A stretch of 64,000 nt of DNA from Bacillota bacterium (lineage in GTDB: Bacteria; Bacillota; UBA4882; UBA8346): the NCBI GenBank assembly GCA_029974635.1, contig JARKQY010000031.1:62001-126000 (forward strand), given 5' to 3'. Both the position numbers and the translations under genes were made by a program. This document shows positions 10,501 to 18,229 of this stretch, piece after piece (the stretch's first letter is position 1; each line of letters begins with the position of its first letter). The notes below the pieces were generated by a model. The model did not search any database, was not told the origin of the DNA, and was given only the letters and a program-made list of their open reading frames with translations.

Positions 10501-11022
10501 ATCACTTACGCCTCGAAAACCTGTCAACTGCTTTCCGGGTTTTATGATACCGATCGCCAGCGTTTTGTAGCGTTAATCAATGAGGTTTCCAACAAGAGTC
10601 AATTATCCTTAAAAGAGCTGGCTGTTTTGGAAGAAGCGCTAAGCCTCTATAGAAGCCACTATCTATGCCAACTTGATTATCCCTGGCTTATCTCGGAGCG
10701 AGAGCATTTAAAACGACTGCAGCTGGAAACCGCGATTCGTCTTGCTAAACATTATCTCCAAAACCGGGAGCATTTCAAAGCTGCCAAACTCTTAGAGCCG
10801 TTGGCCGGAGAAAATCCCTTGCGCGAGGAGATCCATGGCCTATTGATGTCCGCTTATGCCGGATTGGGTGATAAGATTGCGGTCATTACACAATATAAGA
10901 AATTAAAAGCCTATCTGGATGAAGAGTTAGGATTAGCGCCCGCGCCGGAGATTACCAAACTCTATTATCAACTGTGCGGTTCAAACAAAAGAACGGGTAA
11001 TCGGCTAAAAGAGTCTATGTAA
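7582..11022 (+). CDS. MalT-like STAND ATPase/TPR regulator with C-terminal BTAD
   Basis: The third tandem copy, 1146 residues. The start ATG at 7582 follows GGAGG at 7570-7574; an in-frame upstream start at 7513 would overlap the previous gene and lacks a matching site. It closely follows copy 2 over the ATPase (Walker A APAGYGKT, Walker B LTLVLDDYH) and over the winged-helix/BTAD end, whereas the middle TPR region is visibly more diverged. A basic, proline-rich linker (about residues 870-905, HPNQKPRPALKTKPVVKRK) separates the HEAT-like part from the DNA-binding part. Only 35 bases separate copies 2 and 3, so co-transcription is likely. The conserved ends with a variable middle suggest the three copies sense different signals but use similar DNA-binding heads; this is inference. 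Confidence 0.88.
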   Translation: MTPMMFTKLLPPRIGSELIERPRLLELFSGNKEVKLITVTAPAGYGKTIATLQYVHKVGYPFVWYQLDQYDNDPVVFIQYLITGIERLFPGFGVETQQLVLQSNNESSLRLIVIALINELVNLAKRDLTLVLDDYHVIFTPAIHQFIQELLEYLPDGIRLVIISRTSPPLSFSRYHVSGEIVVFDSETLRFTMSEAREFIAKKQLSPSQELVDSLMAKTDGWPAALKLLASSVVADDFVSQSKNAEHIYDYLANEVLDRQPEEIRDFLISTAVLATITPEICDLLLERDDSRKLLDRLEKQQLLLIPLAGQNKAYRYHQLFRDFLLERLGPRKNRLLRKAGEIARQNEDWDQAIEYFAAAGSGQDVSALLEETGRQALRQRRWQTVERWLGLLDRGQIAAAEWLALFQAKIAIYRGKLTEAENWIDKARAGFTDRQNEVGIAECQFLQAKILNRNGCYQESLNLLTEAYAVLQQSEPVFRFELPLERALLFVRMGRLRQAEDLLLKGLQVVTEQDDPWITAHFLEGLGTTYYMLGQTMKALDYYEKAARLSPGGILPNYFPDFIPFLYQELGDLDRAFAYLGDSIATKEKNGLFESLIPAYYQLSCIYTDIGELEQAETVYQKAIQLIAEIGGERFFWIVLKVNFGRIRALQGHLAEARVIMEQVLTESQPESGVALLMNQIFYGLVLLLSGSFKEAETILLDALQSEIEFAKALTYACFLLASIKFATGDTEAADQYSRRFLDYSASKHFEQMHVFMVDNLYPIIRFGLENAVQISFIQRTLVLLGEPGLPLLMELSTHPNPEIRSRSIFPLSQINNAAAKGVLQLLAADPDPEIRKLVKQCTVSADSSLEIAAQNLTHPNQKPRPALKTKPVVKRKIHDFSPSSAMPALHIEMLGSIRIGLNQQDITHIRWRFTKSRDLLLYLAHQGQPVEINRILEDLWPDLPLEKAINHFYTALHWLRQVIQRDSPAEVITYASKTCQLLSGFYDTDRQRFVALINEVSNKSQLSLKELAVLEEALSLYRSHYLCQLDYPWLISEREHLKRLQLETAIRLAKHYLQNREHFKAAKLLEPLAGENPLREEIHGLLMSAYAGLGDKIAVITQYKKLKAYLDEELGLAPAPEITKLYYQLCGSNKRTGNRLKESM

Positions 11023-11620
11023 TTCCTCTTCTTGTTTCAATGGTTTACTTTCGAGTCATTGCTTTGACCCGAATATTTTCTGAGGAGTATGCAAACAGAT
11101 CTTTATCCCGGATCGGCATACTTACCAGCGCATTTTCTTCTTCCATCCCAAAATATTCCATACAAACTGCAAAGATACTGGCGAGTTTCTAAGCGTTTCC
11201 CGTGAATCATTAGACATCCCAGTTCATGTTTTGCCAATTCTTCTTCCAACCACTTCATCATAGGTTCTGCTTGCAATGATGTTAGCATAGACTAAAATAG
11301 CTATTCATAAATAACGAAACAGGGGCTTAAAAAAAGCCCCCTGTTCATGCTAAACGCCCATGTATGCGGCACAACTAGGAATGAAAAACTTTGACAGAAT
11401 TAACTGGATTAATGGGGTTAATAACTATTGTTTCATTTGAATGCCAATGCTTTATATGATGCTATATACGGAATTAAGATTATATATAAGCCATTTATGC
11501 AATTAAATACTAGATAACTAGATAACCTGGTAATTTATCATTAAATAACTTGATAACCGATAACTAGTGAACTAATGACTAGTAACCAATAACGTTTTAT
11601 ATTAACTAGGGGTGAAGCCG
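11023..11620. other. Long intergenic region with hairpin and ATAAC/CTAG quasi-repeats
   Basis: About 600 bases with no convincing gene. It holds a hairpin at 11318-11345 (AACAGGGGCTT pairing with AAGCCCCCTGTT) that may end transcription of the BTAD genes. From 11508 to 11600 it is AT-rich with repeated short words (ATAACTAG, CTAGATAAC, GACTAGTAACC), which could be slippage products or operator-like sites for the MntR-like gene that follows. A 61-residue minus-strand frame at 11103-11288 is not supported. Confidence 0.45.
11318..11345. terminator. Hairpin after the BTAD array
   Basis: Inverted repeat AACAGGGGCTT / AAGCCCCCTGTT around an A-rich loop. On the plus strand there is no strong run of T after the stem, so it is a weak terminator candidate for the upstream plus-strand genes. 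Confidence 0.4.
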
Positions 11621-12109
11621 ATGTTTAACCGTGATATCATTCTAACCGAAAGTATGGAGGATTATTTGGAGATGTTCTACCGGATTGTGGCTAAACAGGG
11701 ATATATCCGGCCGGTTGATTTGTCAAATGCCATCAATGTAAAGCCTTCTTCCGTAACCCGGATGATTCAAAAACTTGACGAAGCGGGTTTTATCACTTAT
11801 GAGAAATACCGGAATATTGCTCTGACGGAGAAAGGGATGACTTATGGGCGGTTTTTGGTATGGCGGGATGAGAAATTAACCGAATTTTTATGCCTGGTAA
11901 AAGCTAACCACCGAGTTAATGAGCAGGTGGAAGGGATTGAACATTACATAACACCGGCTACCATGAGAGTGATCCGCAATCTCATTATTTATTTCGGCTC
12001 CGATCCGAAGCGGCTGGCGGATCTGGAGAATATCCAATGCCAGGCGGATTATCCGGACGGCGAGGACTTGCGGTTGTTGCGGGCCTGGCTTTTCCGGCAT
12101 GAAACGTGA
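11621..12109 (+). CDS. mntR: MntR/DtxR-family metal-dependent regulator
   Basis: A 162-residue winged-helix repressor of the DtxR/MntR type. The ATG at 11621 is chosen because AGGGGTG lies six bases upstream; a GTG at 11612 overlaps that site. The N-terminal HTH is clear (SMEDYLEMFYRIVAKQGYIRPVDLSNAINVKPSSVTRMIQKLDEAGFITYEKY), followed by the dimerisation/metal domain with RVNEQVEGIEHYITPATMRVI, which keeps the E-x-x-E-H motif of the metal site. Family members sense manganese or iron and repress uptake genes. Which metal is used here cannot be told from sequence; no manganese transporter is adjacent, and the next gene is an unrelated deacetylase-like protein. The gene symbol is therefore tentative. 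Confidence 0.8.
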   Translation: MFNRDIILTESMEDYLEMFYRIVAKQGYIRPVDLSNAINVKPSSVTRMIQKLDEAGFITYEKYRNIALTEKGMTYGRFLVWRDEKLTEFLCLVKANHRVNEQVEGIEHYITPATMRVIRNLIIYFGSDPKRLADLENIQCQADYPDGEDLRLLRAWLFRHET

Positions 12110-12157
12110 AGCAGCAAATAAAATTATATTGAAATAAAAGAGATAGGTGAATCGCGG

Positions 12158-13084
12158 ATGAACTCATTGATAGCAACACTGAAGAAGACGCTGTTGATTT
12201 ATCTTCCGTTAGCCGGGAGTATTCTGTTTGCGGCTTATCGACTGCCGGATCACCCGGCTGCAAGCGTTTCCGTTCAAGACGTTCCTTTAAGTTACGCCTG
12301 GCGCGATTCATTTCCGGATCTTCCAAATCTGGACCGATTATTGAATGAGAATGTGTTTCATGATGAAAAACCAGGGGCGATGCCCCTGCTCCCAAAACCG
12401 GCAGTTTCCCAAAAAGCCAAAGTAGCGTTGATCATTGATGATGTTGGCCATAATCAATCCATTATCCGGGACATCGCCAAAATCCCGATTCCCCTGACGT
12501 GGGCATTTTTGCCATATACACCATATATCAAAGAGTGTCTTGCAGAGGCCAAGGCCAACGGCTTCGAAGTCATGCTGCATCTACCGTTGGAGCCTTTGGA
12601 CCGGACTCGTGATCCCGGTCCCGGAGTAATTCGGCGTAACTGGACCGAAACCCAGATAGAACAGCAATTGAAGCGTAATTTAGAGGCGGTTCCCGGAGCC
12701 ATCGGACTCAATAATCATATGGGTTCATTGGGCACGCAGGATCCGCATCTGATGGCTTGCTTGATGAGGATTATCAAAACAACGAAATTGTTCTTTATCG
12801 ATAGCCGGACGAGTCCCAAATCTATAGCGGAAAAGTATGCAATGGAATATCAAGTTCCGTTTGCCAAACGCCATGTCTTTATTGACAATGACGCGGATCC
12901 AAATTTAAAAAAGGCGGCTTTGCGAGAGTTGATTAATATTGCGTTAAAAGAAGGTTCAGCCATAGGTATCGCCCATGTTAAAGACGGAAATGCCGCCGTT
13001 ATCATCGAAATGCTCCCGGAATTCAGCAATGCCGGAATTGAGTTTGTCCCAGTATCGGAACTGGTAAACCGTTCTGATGGATAA
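12158..13084 (+). CDS. Divergent polysaccharide deacetylase (YibQ/DUF610-like)
   Basis: A 308-residue protein with an N-terminal hydrophobic anchor or signal (about residues 10-27) and a NodB-like barrel of the divergent polysaccharide deacetylase family. Diagnostic pieces are VALIIDDVGHN (the aspartate pair of the metal site), EVMLHLPLEP, GLNNHMGS and LFFIDSRTSP, ending with IGIAHV. The family acts outside the cytoplasmic membrane, presumably on cell-envelope glycans, but its substrate is not established. It lies 48 bases after mntR with a weak AGGTG site, so it may be co-transcribed with it. Confidence 0.8.
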   Translation: MNSLIATLKKTLLIYLPLAGSILFAAYRLPDHPAASVSVQDVPLSYAWRDSFPDLPNLDRLLNENVFHDEKPGAMPLLPKPAVSQKAKVALIIDDVGHNQSIIRDIAKIPIPLTWAFLPYTPYIKECLAEAKANGFEVMLHLPLEPLDRTRDPGPGVIRRNWTETQIEQQLKRNLEAVPGAIGLNNHMGSLGTQDPHLMACLMRIIKTTKLFFIDSRTSPKSIAEKYAMEYQVPFAKRHVFIDNDADPNLKKAALRELINIALKEGSAIGIAHVKDGNAAVIIEMLPEFSNAGIEFVPVSELVNRSDG

Positions 13085-13186
13085 GTTGTGCAAGCTTGGC
13101 CCAACGGTTATTTGGATCCAGTTTGCCGCTGAATGGTAAATGAAAGCTTTCAAATCGCAATTGTTCTTTTTTATTTTACGAACTTA

Positions 13187-13215
13187 TTGACATTTTGTTA
13201 TAAAGTAGATAGTAT
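13187..13215 (+). promoter_or_regulatory. Promoter of the ClC channel gene
   Basis: TTGACA at 13187-13192, a 17-bp spacer and TAGTAT at 13210-13215 form a near-consensus sigma-A promoter 65 bases before the TTG start at 13280. Confidence 0.6.
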
Positions 13216-13279
13216 GATAAATATATATTCAATCAAAAACGGACTATGAATCGGTAATTCATTTTAGGGAAGGGAAACC

Positions 13280-14629
13280 TTGAAAAAAGCCTTCATTGAG
13301 GAAACAGTATTATTTATAAGCATCATCAAATGGGCTATTTTGGCTGCATTGACCGGGATTGTGGTTGGTTTGTCAGGTGTCATCTTTCTTAAATTATTGG
13401 GATGGAGCACAAGCCAGTTTCAAACTCAGCAATATTATTTTCTACTGTTACCGCTCGCGCTATTTTTAAGTAGCCTGATGATTAAATGTTTAGCCCCTGA
13501 TGCGGAGGGTCACGGGACGGAGAAGGTTATCGAAGCGGTACATAAACGCTGGGGCAAGATAAAATTGGCCGTAGTGCCGGTGAAATTGGCAGCGACGATA
13601 ATTACCATTACCGGCGGCGGTTCGGCCGGAAAAGAAGGCCCATGCGCCCAAATCGGGGCCGGGATGGCTTCCACCCTGGCGGATTTATTGCGATTGACCA
13701 AAGAAGACCGGAAGAAACTAGTCATATGCGGTATCAGCGCCGGTTTTGCCACGGTCTTCGGTACTCCTATCGCCGGGGCGTTGTTCGCAGTTGAGGTTCT
13801 GGTGCTGGGGAAAATTTTGCAAGATGTTTTATTCCCCTCACTGGTATCAGCTATTATTAGTTTCCAGCTTGCCAAGTTTCTCGGTTTGTCTTATTTTCAT
13901 CAAACCATTCATTTGGGACCTTTTTCCCAGATATTATTTATGGAAGTATTGTTGAGTGGTCTCTACTTTGGATTAATCGCCTTTTTATTAGTGGAGACAT
14001 TAAAATTAGCCGAAAAGTCAGCGAAAAAAATAAAGATTTGGAAGCCTTTCAAGGGATTGATCGGCGGAACCTTAATGGTAATCCTGGCCTTTGTGCTTTC
14101 ACCGAGTTATTTAGGACTGGGAATCAATACCATTGAATCGGCTATTAACGGAGAACCCGTTCCGGCTTTGGCGTTTATATGGAAAATTCTTTTCACTTCC
14201 ATTACTTTGAATACGGGTGGAAGTGGCGGTATCCTAACTCCGGTGTTTTTTATCGGAACCACTGCCGGAAGCACTTTTGCCCATATTTTTAATTTAAATC
14301 CCGCCATTTTTGCGGCAGTTGGACTGGTCGCCTTATTGGCCGGGGCGGCTAACACACCGATAGCAGCTTCGGTAATGGCGATTGAGATGTTCGGGCCTCA
14401 AATCGCTTCTTATGCCGCAGTTGCTTGTGTAGTAAGTTATATTGCCGCCGGACACCGCAGTGTTTATGCCAGCCAGCTTTTGGGGGTGACCAAAAGCCCT
14501 TCAATCAGCGCGCCGTTAATGAAGGAGTTTGAGAATATAAATGGGGTACAAGTTGCGAATAAACCGGGGAAGATTATTTATTGGCTGCAACGAATGATTG
14601 TATATGCAACAAAAGGCAAAAATAATTGA
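13280..14629 (+). CDS. ClC-family chloride channel or anion/proton exchanger
   Basis: A 449-residue multi-pass membrane protein of the ClC family. The selectivity-filter signatures are present: GSAGKEGPCAQIGAG (the GREGP region, with lysine for arginine), GISAGFATVFGTPIAGALFAVEVL and the later GGSGGILTPVFFIG. The acidic residue of GKEGP is the glutamate that gates proton-coupled exchangers, so an antiporter is plausible. There is no cytoplasmic CBS pair at the C-terminus. Translation starts at TTG 13280 after an AGGGAAGGGA site. The stop overlaps the start of the frame containing the following ROK gene, suggesting an operon. Confidence 0.88.
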   Translation: MKKAFIEETVLFISIIKWAILAALTGIVVGLSGVIFLKLLGWSTSQFQTQQYYFLLLPLALFLSSLMIKCLAPDAEGHGTEKVIEAVHKRWGKIKLAVVPVKLAATIITITGGGSAGKEGPCAQIGAGMASTLADLLRLTKEDRKKLVICGISAGFATVFGTPIAGALFAVEVLVLGKILQDVLFPSLVSAIISFQLAKFLGLSYFHQTIHLGPFSQILFMEVLLSGLYFGLIAFLLVETLKLAEKSAKKIKIWKPFKGLIGGTLMVILAFVLSPSYLGLGINTIESAINGEPVPALAFIWKILFTSITLNTGGSGGILTPVFFIGTTAGSTFAHIFNLNPAIFAAVGLVALLAGAANTPIAASVMAIEMFGPQIASYAAVACVVSYIAAGHRSVYASQLLGVTKSPSISAPLMKEFENINGVQVANKPGKIIYWLQRMIVYATKGKNN

Positions 14630-14694
14630 GAAAGGTTTTGGATAGTTGCCTTGCCGGTATGGAACGCGACTTTTTTTCAGAAAAAAGGATAAAG

Positions 14695-15885
14695 ATGGAA
14701 TCAAGGACAATTTTCCAGCTCGGGCCAGATAGCAAACGGGTTTATAGCATTTTACAAAAAAACGGCCCTTTGACCAAAAACGATTTAATGGAGATGCTGC
14801 GGACTAATTTTACGAATATAAACCGGATTATGGAACCGTTGGAGATTGAACGATTGATAGCCGAGTCCGGAATCGGAGAGTCTTCCGGCGGCCGAAAACC
14901 GGTTTTATATGATCTGAACCGGAACCGGTTTTATCTGGCGGGCATTGATATTTCGAGACCTTATACTAAATTAATCATTGCTAATCCCAAAATGGAAGTA
15001 TTATATAAAAATAGTTTTACTATGGATGAGACCTGTGCGCCTAAAAAGACTGTAGAAATTGTAGCTTCCTTGTTTCGAAAGGGGTTGCGGCAATTAAAAA
15101 TTGATAAGGAAAGTTTCTTGGGTGTAGGACTCGGTACTGTCGGACCGTTGGATAGGGCGAACGGAATTATGAGCCGGCCTAAGAATTTTGCAGCTTCCGG
15201 ATGGGCAGGCGCTCCCATCAAAAATTTATTGGAAGAAGCTTTAGAATTGCCGCTAGTGATTGATAATGGAGCTAATACCGCTATTTTGGCGGAATATTAT
15301 TTTGGCGCGGGCAAAGGATATCACAATCTCGCCTATTTTTATTGCAGCACCGGGATTAGGACCGGGGCTATTTCAGACGGATCAATTGTCCGGACTATTC
15401 ATGATGCCGAGGATGCTTTCGGTCATATGGTAATTAATGTGGATGGCGAATTGTGCAGTTGCGGGAATTATGGTTGTATCGATTGTTATTCGTCAATTTA
15501 TGCAATTGTTCATAAATATACGGCCGCGTTAAAACAAGGATGTCCGACCGCGATAATGAAACCGATTGCATCAATTAACTATATGGATATTTGCCAAGCC
15601 GCCGAGCGGGACGATACTTTGGCTAAAGAGATCCTCGTTAACGCGGCCACGATTTTTGGCGCCGGATTGGCTAATTATATTAATCTTCTTAACCCCGGCA
15701 TGGTAATTCTAAGTGGTCCATTGATTAGCCATTCGGAAATCTATTATCAAATCGCCAGTCAAACTGCAGCTAGAAGATTGTATGACCAGGACGCCAATGA
15801 AATTATTTTTAGTAAAAGCGGCCGTTTTGGAGATGACGCCATTGCTTTAGGTGCTGCGGTAATAGTAGTGGAGAAACATTTGTAA
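14695..15885 (+). CDS. ROK-family transcriptional regulator
   Basis: A 396-residue protein with an N-terminal winged helix (VYSILQKNGPLTKNDLMEMLRTNFTNINRIMEPLEIERLI) and a C-terminal ROK sugar-kinase-like fold. The kinase-type motifs include IDISRPYTKL, VGLGTVGPLD, VIDNGANTAILAEYYFGAG and the zinc-binding ELCSCGNYGCIDCYSS cluster. The ATG at 14695 is chosen because AAAAGGAT lies just upstream; the frame is open further up to 14626. ROK regulators (NagC/XylR/Mlc type) sense sugars or phosphosugars. The neighbours are a ClC channel and an iron-sulphur flavoprotein, neither a sugar gene, so the target is unknown. Confidence 0.85.
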   Translation: MESRTIFQLGPDSKRVYSILQKNGPLTKNDLMEMLRTNFTNINRIMEPLEIERLIAESGIGESSGGRKPVLYDLNRNRFYLAGIDISRPYTKLIIANPKMEVLYKNSFTMDETCAPKKTVEIVASLFRKGLRQLKIDKESFLGVGLGTVGPLDRANGIMSRPKNFAASGWAGAPIKNLLEEALELPLVIDNGANTAILAEYYFGAGKGYHNLAYFYCSTGIRTGAISDGSIVRTIHDAEDAFGHMVINVDGELCSCGNYGCIDCYSSIYAIVHKYTAALKQGCPTAIMKPIASINYMDICQAAERDDTLAKEILVNAATIFGAGLANYINLLNPGMVILSGPLISHSEIYYQIASQTAARRLYDQDANEIIFSKSGRFGDDAIALGAAVIVVEKHL

Positions 15886-15930
15886 ATCATCAAACAGTTT
15901 TTAGTTGGATATGAATGGTATTCTTATAGA

Positions 15931-15990
15931 AACTTTCTATCAAAAAGTTAAAAAGTCAAACTTGAACTCTTTTAGCTGCATTTTATAGGT
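15931..15990 (+). repeat. Direct repeat, left copy, flanking the EFR1 gene
   Basis: Shares CTATCAAAAAGTTAA, then a variable stretch, then GCATTTTATAGG with the copy at 16921-16973. The two copies lie about 990 bp apart in the same orientation on either side of the flavodoxin-ferredoxin gene. Confidence 0.5.
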
Positions 15991-16047
15991 AAAATTACAG
16001 TTCTAATGATTTTTTCGGGACTGAATTTGCGAAAAGTGGAGACTTAA

Positions 16048-16878
16048 ATGGAAAAGCCTAGAATTTTAATACTTTATTTCAGTGGAACCGGTAATACTTA
16101 TTTTGTGTCCAAATTTATTCAAGCCAATTTATCCGGCGGCAATTGTGATAAGGCGGATCTGTTTTCAATTGAAGATATTTCCGGATGTGATATCGCCAAA
16201 TATGATTTTGTGATTTTAGGTTTTCCCATATATGGTTGTGAAGCTCCGGATATTCTGAATGAATTTATTAAAGGAATAAAACTTGTTTCTCTCAAAAAAG
16301 GATTCGTTTTTTGTACGAAGGCAATGTATTCAGGTAATGCAGCTCGTAATCTGATTCGGAGGTTAAGAAATATTGGTTTCATGATATTAGGATATGATGA
16401 AATAGTGATGCCGGGGAGTGACGGAATAACATTTCTCAACAAAAATTCATCCTATATGAAAAAACTTTCTGCGAAAGACTTTTTCAGGACCAAGGGACTG
16501 CATGAAATGGTTAAAAAAATACAGCTATTAATCAATAGTTACCGTCAAGCCAAAGAAATTAGAGTAGCTTTTAATCCAGTTCGGTTTTTAATGACCAGCT
16601 TGTTTAAAATATTTATCCCAATAACAAATCGGATGAAGAAAAAATTTTATGCTGACGATAATTGTTTTCAATGTGGAATTTGTATAAGAATATGTCCTCA
16701 AAAGAATATTATCGCAACGAATCGAAAGATAAATTTTGATAATAAATGTATTCTTTGTATGCGGTGTATCAATTATTGCCCTAATGAAAGTATTCAAATA
16801 GGGGGATTCACCGAAGGAAAAGCCCGCTGGAAAGGACCGTATGATATTTATTACTCTGAAGTATTATTAAAAAAATGA
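16048..16878 (+). CDS. EFR1-type flavodoxin-ferredoxin fusion
   Basis: A 276-residue protein joining a flavodoxin-like domain (FMN-loop motif YFSGTGNTYF, residues 9-18) with a C-terminal 2[4Fe-4S] ferredoxin. The clusters are CFQCGICIRICP and CILCMRCINYCP, each CxxCxxCxxxCP. A basic linker (PVRFLMTSLFKIFIPITNRMKKKF) may touch the membrane. The family is annotated as EFR1 ferredoxin; it should shuttle electrons in anaerobic metabolism, but its partners are not established. It has a GTGGAG ribosome site before ATG 16048. The gene has lower GC than its neighbours and is flanked by direct repeats, which hints at acquisition as a unit. Confidence 0.87.
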   Translation: MEKPRILILYFSGTGNTYFVSKFIQANLSGGNCDKADLFSIEDISGCDIAKYDFVILGFPIYGCEAPDILNEFIKGIKLVSLKKGFVFCTKAMYSGNAARNLIRRLRNIGFMILGYDEIVMPGSDGITFLNKNSSYMKKLSAKDFFRTKGLHEMVKKIQLLINSYRQAKEIRVAFNPVRFLMTSLFKIFIPITNRMKKKFYADDNCFQCGICIRICPQKNIIATNRKINFDNKCILCMRCINYCPNESIQIGGFTEGKARWKGPYDIYYSEVLLKK

Positions 16879-16920
16879 TTTAGCAATAGTAAATGTAACT
16901 CTATAGGATAATTTCATGGC

Positions 16921-16973
16921 TACTTTTTATCAAAAAGTTAAGAAGTTCATTCCGTTCGTATGCCATTTTATGG
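16921..16973 (+). repeat. Direct repeat, right copy, flanking the EFR1 gene
   Basis: Carries TTTTTATCAAAAAGTTAAGAAG and GCCATTTTATGG, matching the copy at 15931-15990 with gaps and substitutions. Confidence 0.5.
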
Positions 16974-17132
16974 AGATCTTGTAATGGCGTATTCCGTGAC
17001 ACACTCATTTTTTAGCGGCAAGAACGGCAACAATTTTTGAAGGGAGGGTTTTCCATAACAACAACGCAATTTCTTTACTTTTATTTTGGTTTTGGATATA
17101 AAAAATCCTAGATTAGAGAGGTGTGAATTCCA

Positions 17133-18053
17133 ATGAAACGGCATTATAAACTGACTATAATATTACTTGCGATTACCTTGGCCTTACTGGCGGGATGTTC
17201 CGCTAATGAAAAAGCAATGGTTGACGCGGTTAAAAGCGGTGATACGGTTAAAGTACAAAGTTTATTAGATAAAGGGGTAAGTCCTAATCTAAAAACGGAT
17301 AACGGACAAACCATTTTAATGTTAGCCGTGTATTTAGGCCATACTGATATTGTCAAATCGTTAATTGAAAAAGGAGCGGACGTCAATGCCAAAGACAACA
17401 ACGGAAAAACCGCCCTGATGTATGCCGCTGAAAAAGGCAATATTGAAATGGCAAGACTGCTTTTGGAAAAAGGGGCTGATATCAATGCGGCCGATAATAA
17501 GGGCAAAACAGCATTACAAACTGCCCGGGAAAATAATCAAACCACGATGGTTGAATTCTTAAGCAATTGGGGGAAACCGGTTCAGCCCCCTAGTCCAACA
17601 GTGGAAGCAACTGCAACCCCAACTCCGACTCAAAAGCCGGTAGCAACGACAACTCCGGTCCCAACAGTCAATCCCAATCAACAGTTAAAGTCGGTGTTTT
17701 TTGACTTCGACAAATCCACCCTCCGTTCTGATCAAACCGGAACAATGGAAACCAACCTTGCGATTTTAAAAGAAAATCCGGAGATGCACATAATTTTAGG
17801 AGGACATGCCAGTGAACGAGGTACGCGGGATTATAACATTGCATTATCGGAACGACGTGCCAAAACCATTCAAAAGCATTTGATTGAAAATGGCATTGCT
17901 CCGGAAAGGATAATTATCTATCCGTTTGGTGAGGATTATCCGCTTAAAAAAGGCAGTGATGAAGCTTCCCGGAGTTACAACCGCCGGGTGGATATTTTGA
18001 AGTGGGATACTATACTTACGGAAAAACAAGTTATTGAACTAACGATAGAATGA
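17133..18053 (+). CDS. Lipoprotein with ankyrin repeats and OmpA/Pal domain
   Basis: A 306-residue fusion. Residues 1-21 are a lipoprotein signal ending LLAGC, with the lipidated cysteine at 22. Three to four ankyrin repeats follow (about 28-145; units read LLDKGVSPNLKTDNGQTILMLAVYLGH, LIEKGADVNAKDNNGKTALMYAAEKGN, LLEKGADINAADNKGKTAL). A threonine/proline-rich linker (about 148-180) leads to an OmpA-C/Pal domain (about 185-300) with FFDFDKSTLRSDQTG and GHASERGTRDYNIALSERRAKTI. Pal-type domains bind peptidoglycan. Such a lipoprotein would tie an outer membrane to the wall, with ankyrin repeats as a protein-binding part; the latter role is inference. An AGAGAGGTG site precedes the start. Confidence 0.85.
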   Translation: MKRHYKLTIILLAITLALLAGCSANEKAMVDAVKSGDTVKVQSLLDKGVSPNLKTDNGQTILMLAVYLGHTDIVKSLIEKGADVNAKDNNGKTALMYAAEKGNIEMARLLLEKGADINAADNKGKTALQTARENNQTTMVEFLSNWGKPVQPPSPTVEATATPTPTQKPVATTTPVPTVNPNQQLKSVFFDFDKSTLRSDQTGTMETNLAILKENPEMHIILGGHASERGTRDYNIALSERRAKTIQKHLIENGIAPERIIIYPFGEDYPLKKGSDEASRSYNRRVDILKWDTILTEKQVIELTIE

Positions 18054-18148
18054 TTGCCAGGGTTCCATTCGTCATGCCGAAAGCAGGGTGCTCAAATGCA
18101 AACTAAATCAGAAATTATTAGCTTTTACAACGCTTCTATACCTCCTTA

Positions 18149-18182
18149 TATTGCAAACCGGACTTTGATCCGGTTTGCAATA
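18149..18182. terminator. Perfect 13-bp inverted repeat between lipoprotein and SBP genes
   Basis: TATTGCAAACCGG pairs perfectly with CCGGTTTGCAATA across an 8-base loop. There is no T-run, so it may be a terminator for the ankyrin-OmpA gene or an operator for the next gene. Confidence 0.5.
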
Positions 18183-18229
18183 ATAAATAATCGATGAGTC
18201 GCAAGCAAAATGAAAAGGAGCTACTTCGG

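Noticed and set aside
11103-11288. 61-residue minus-strand frame between the BTAD array and mntR
   Set aside because: No ribosome site, no recognisable family; possibly debris of an old gene but not supported.
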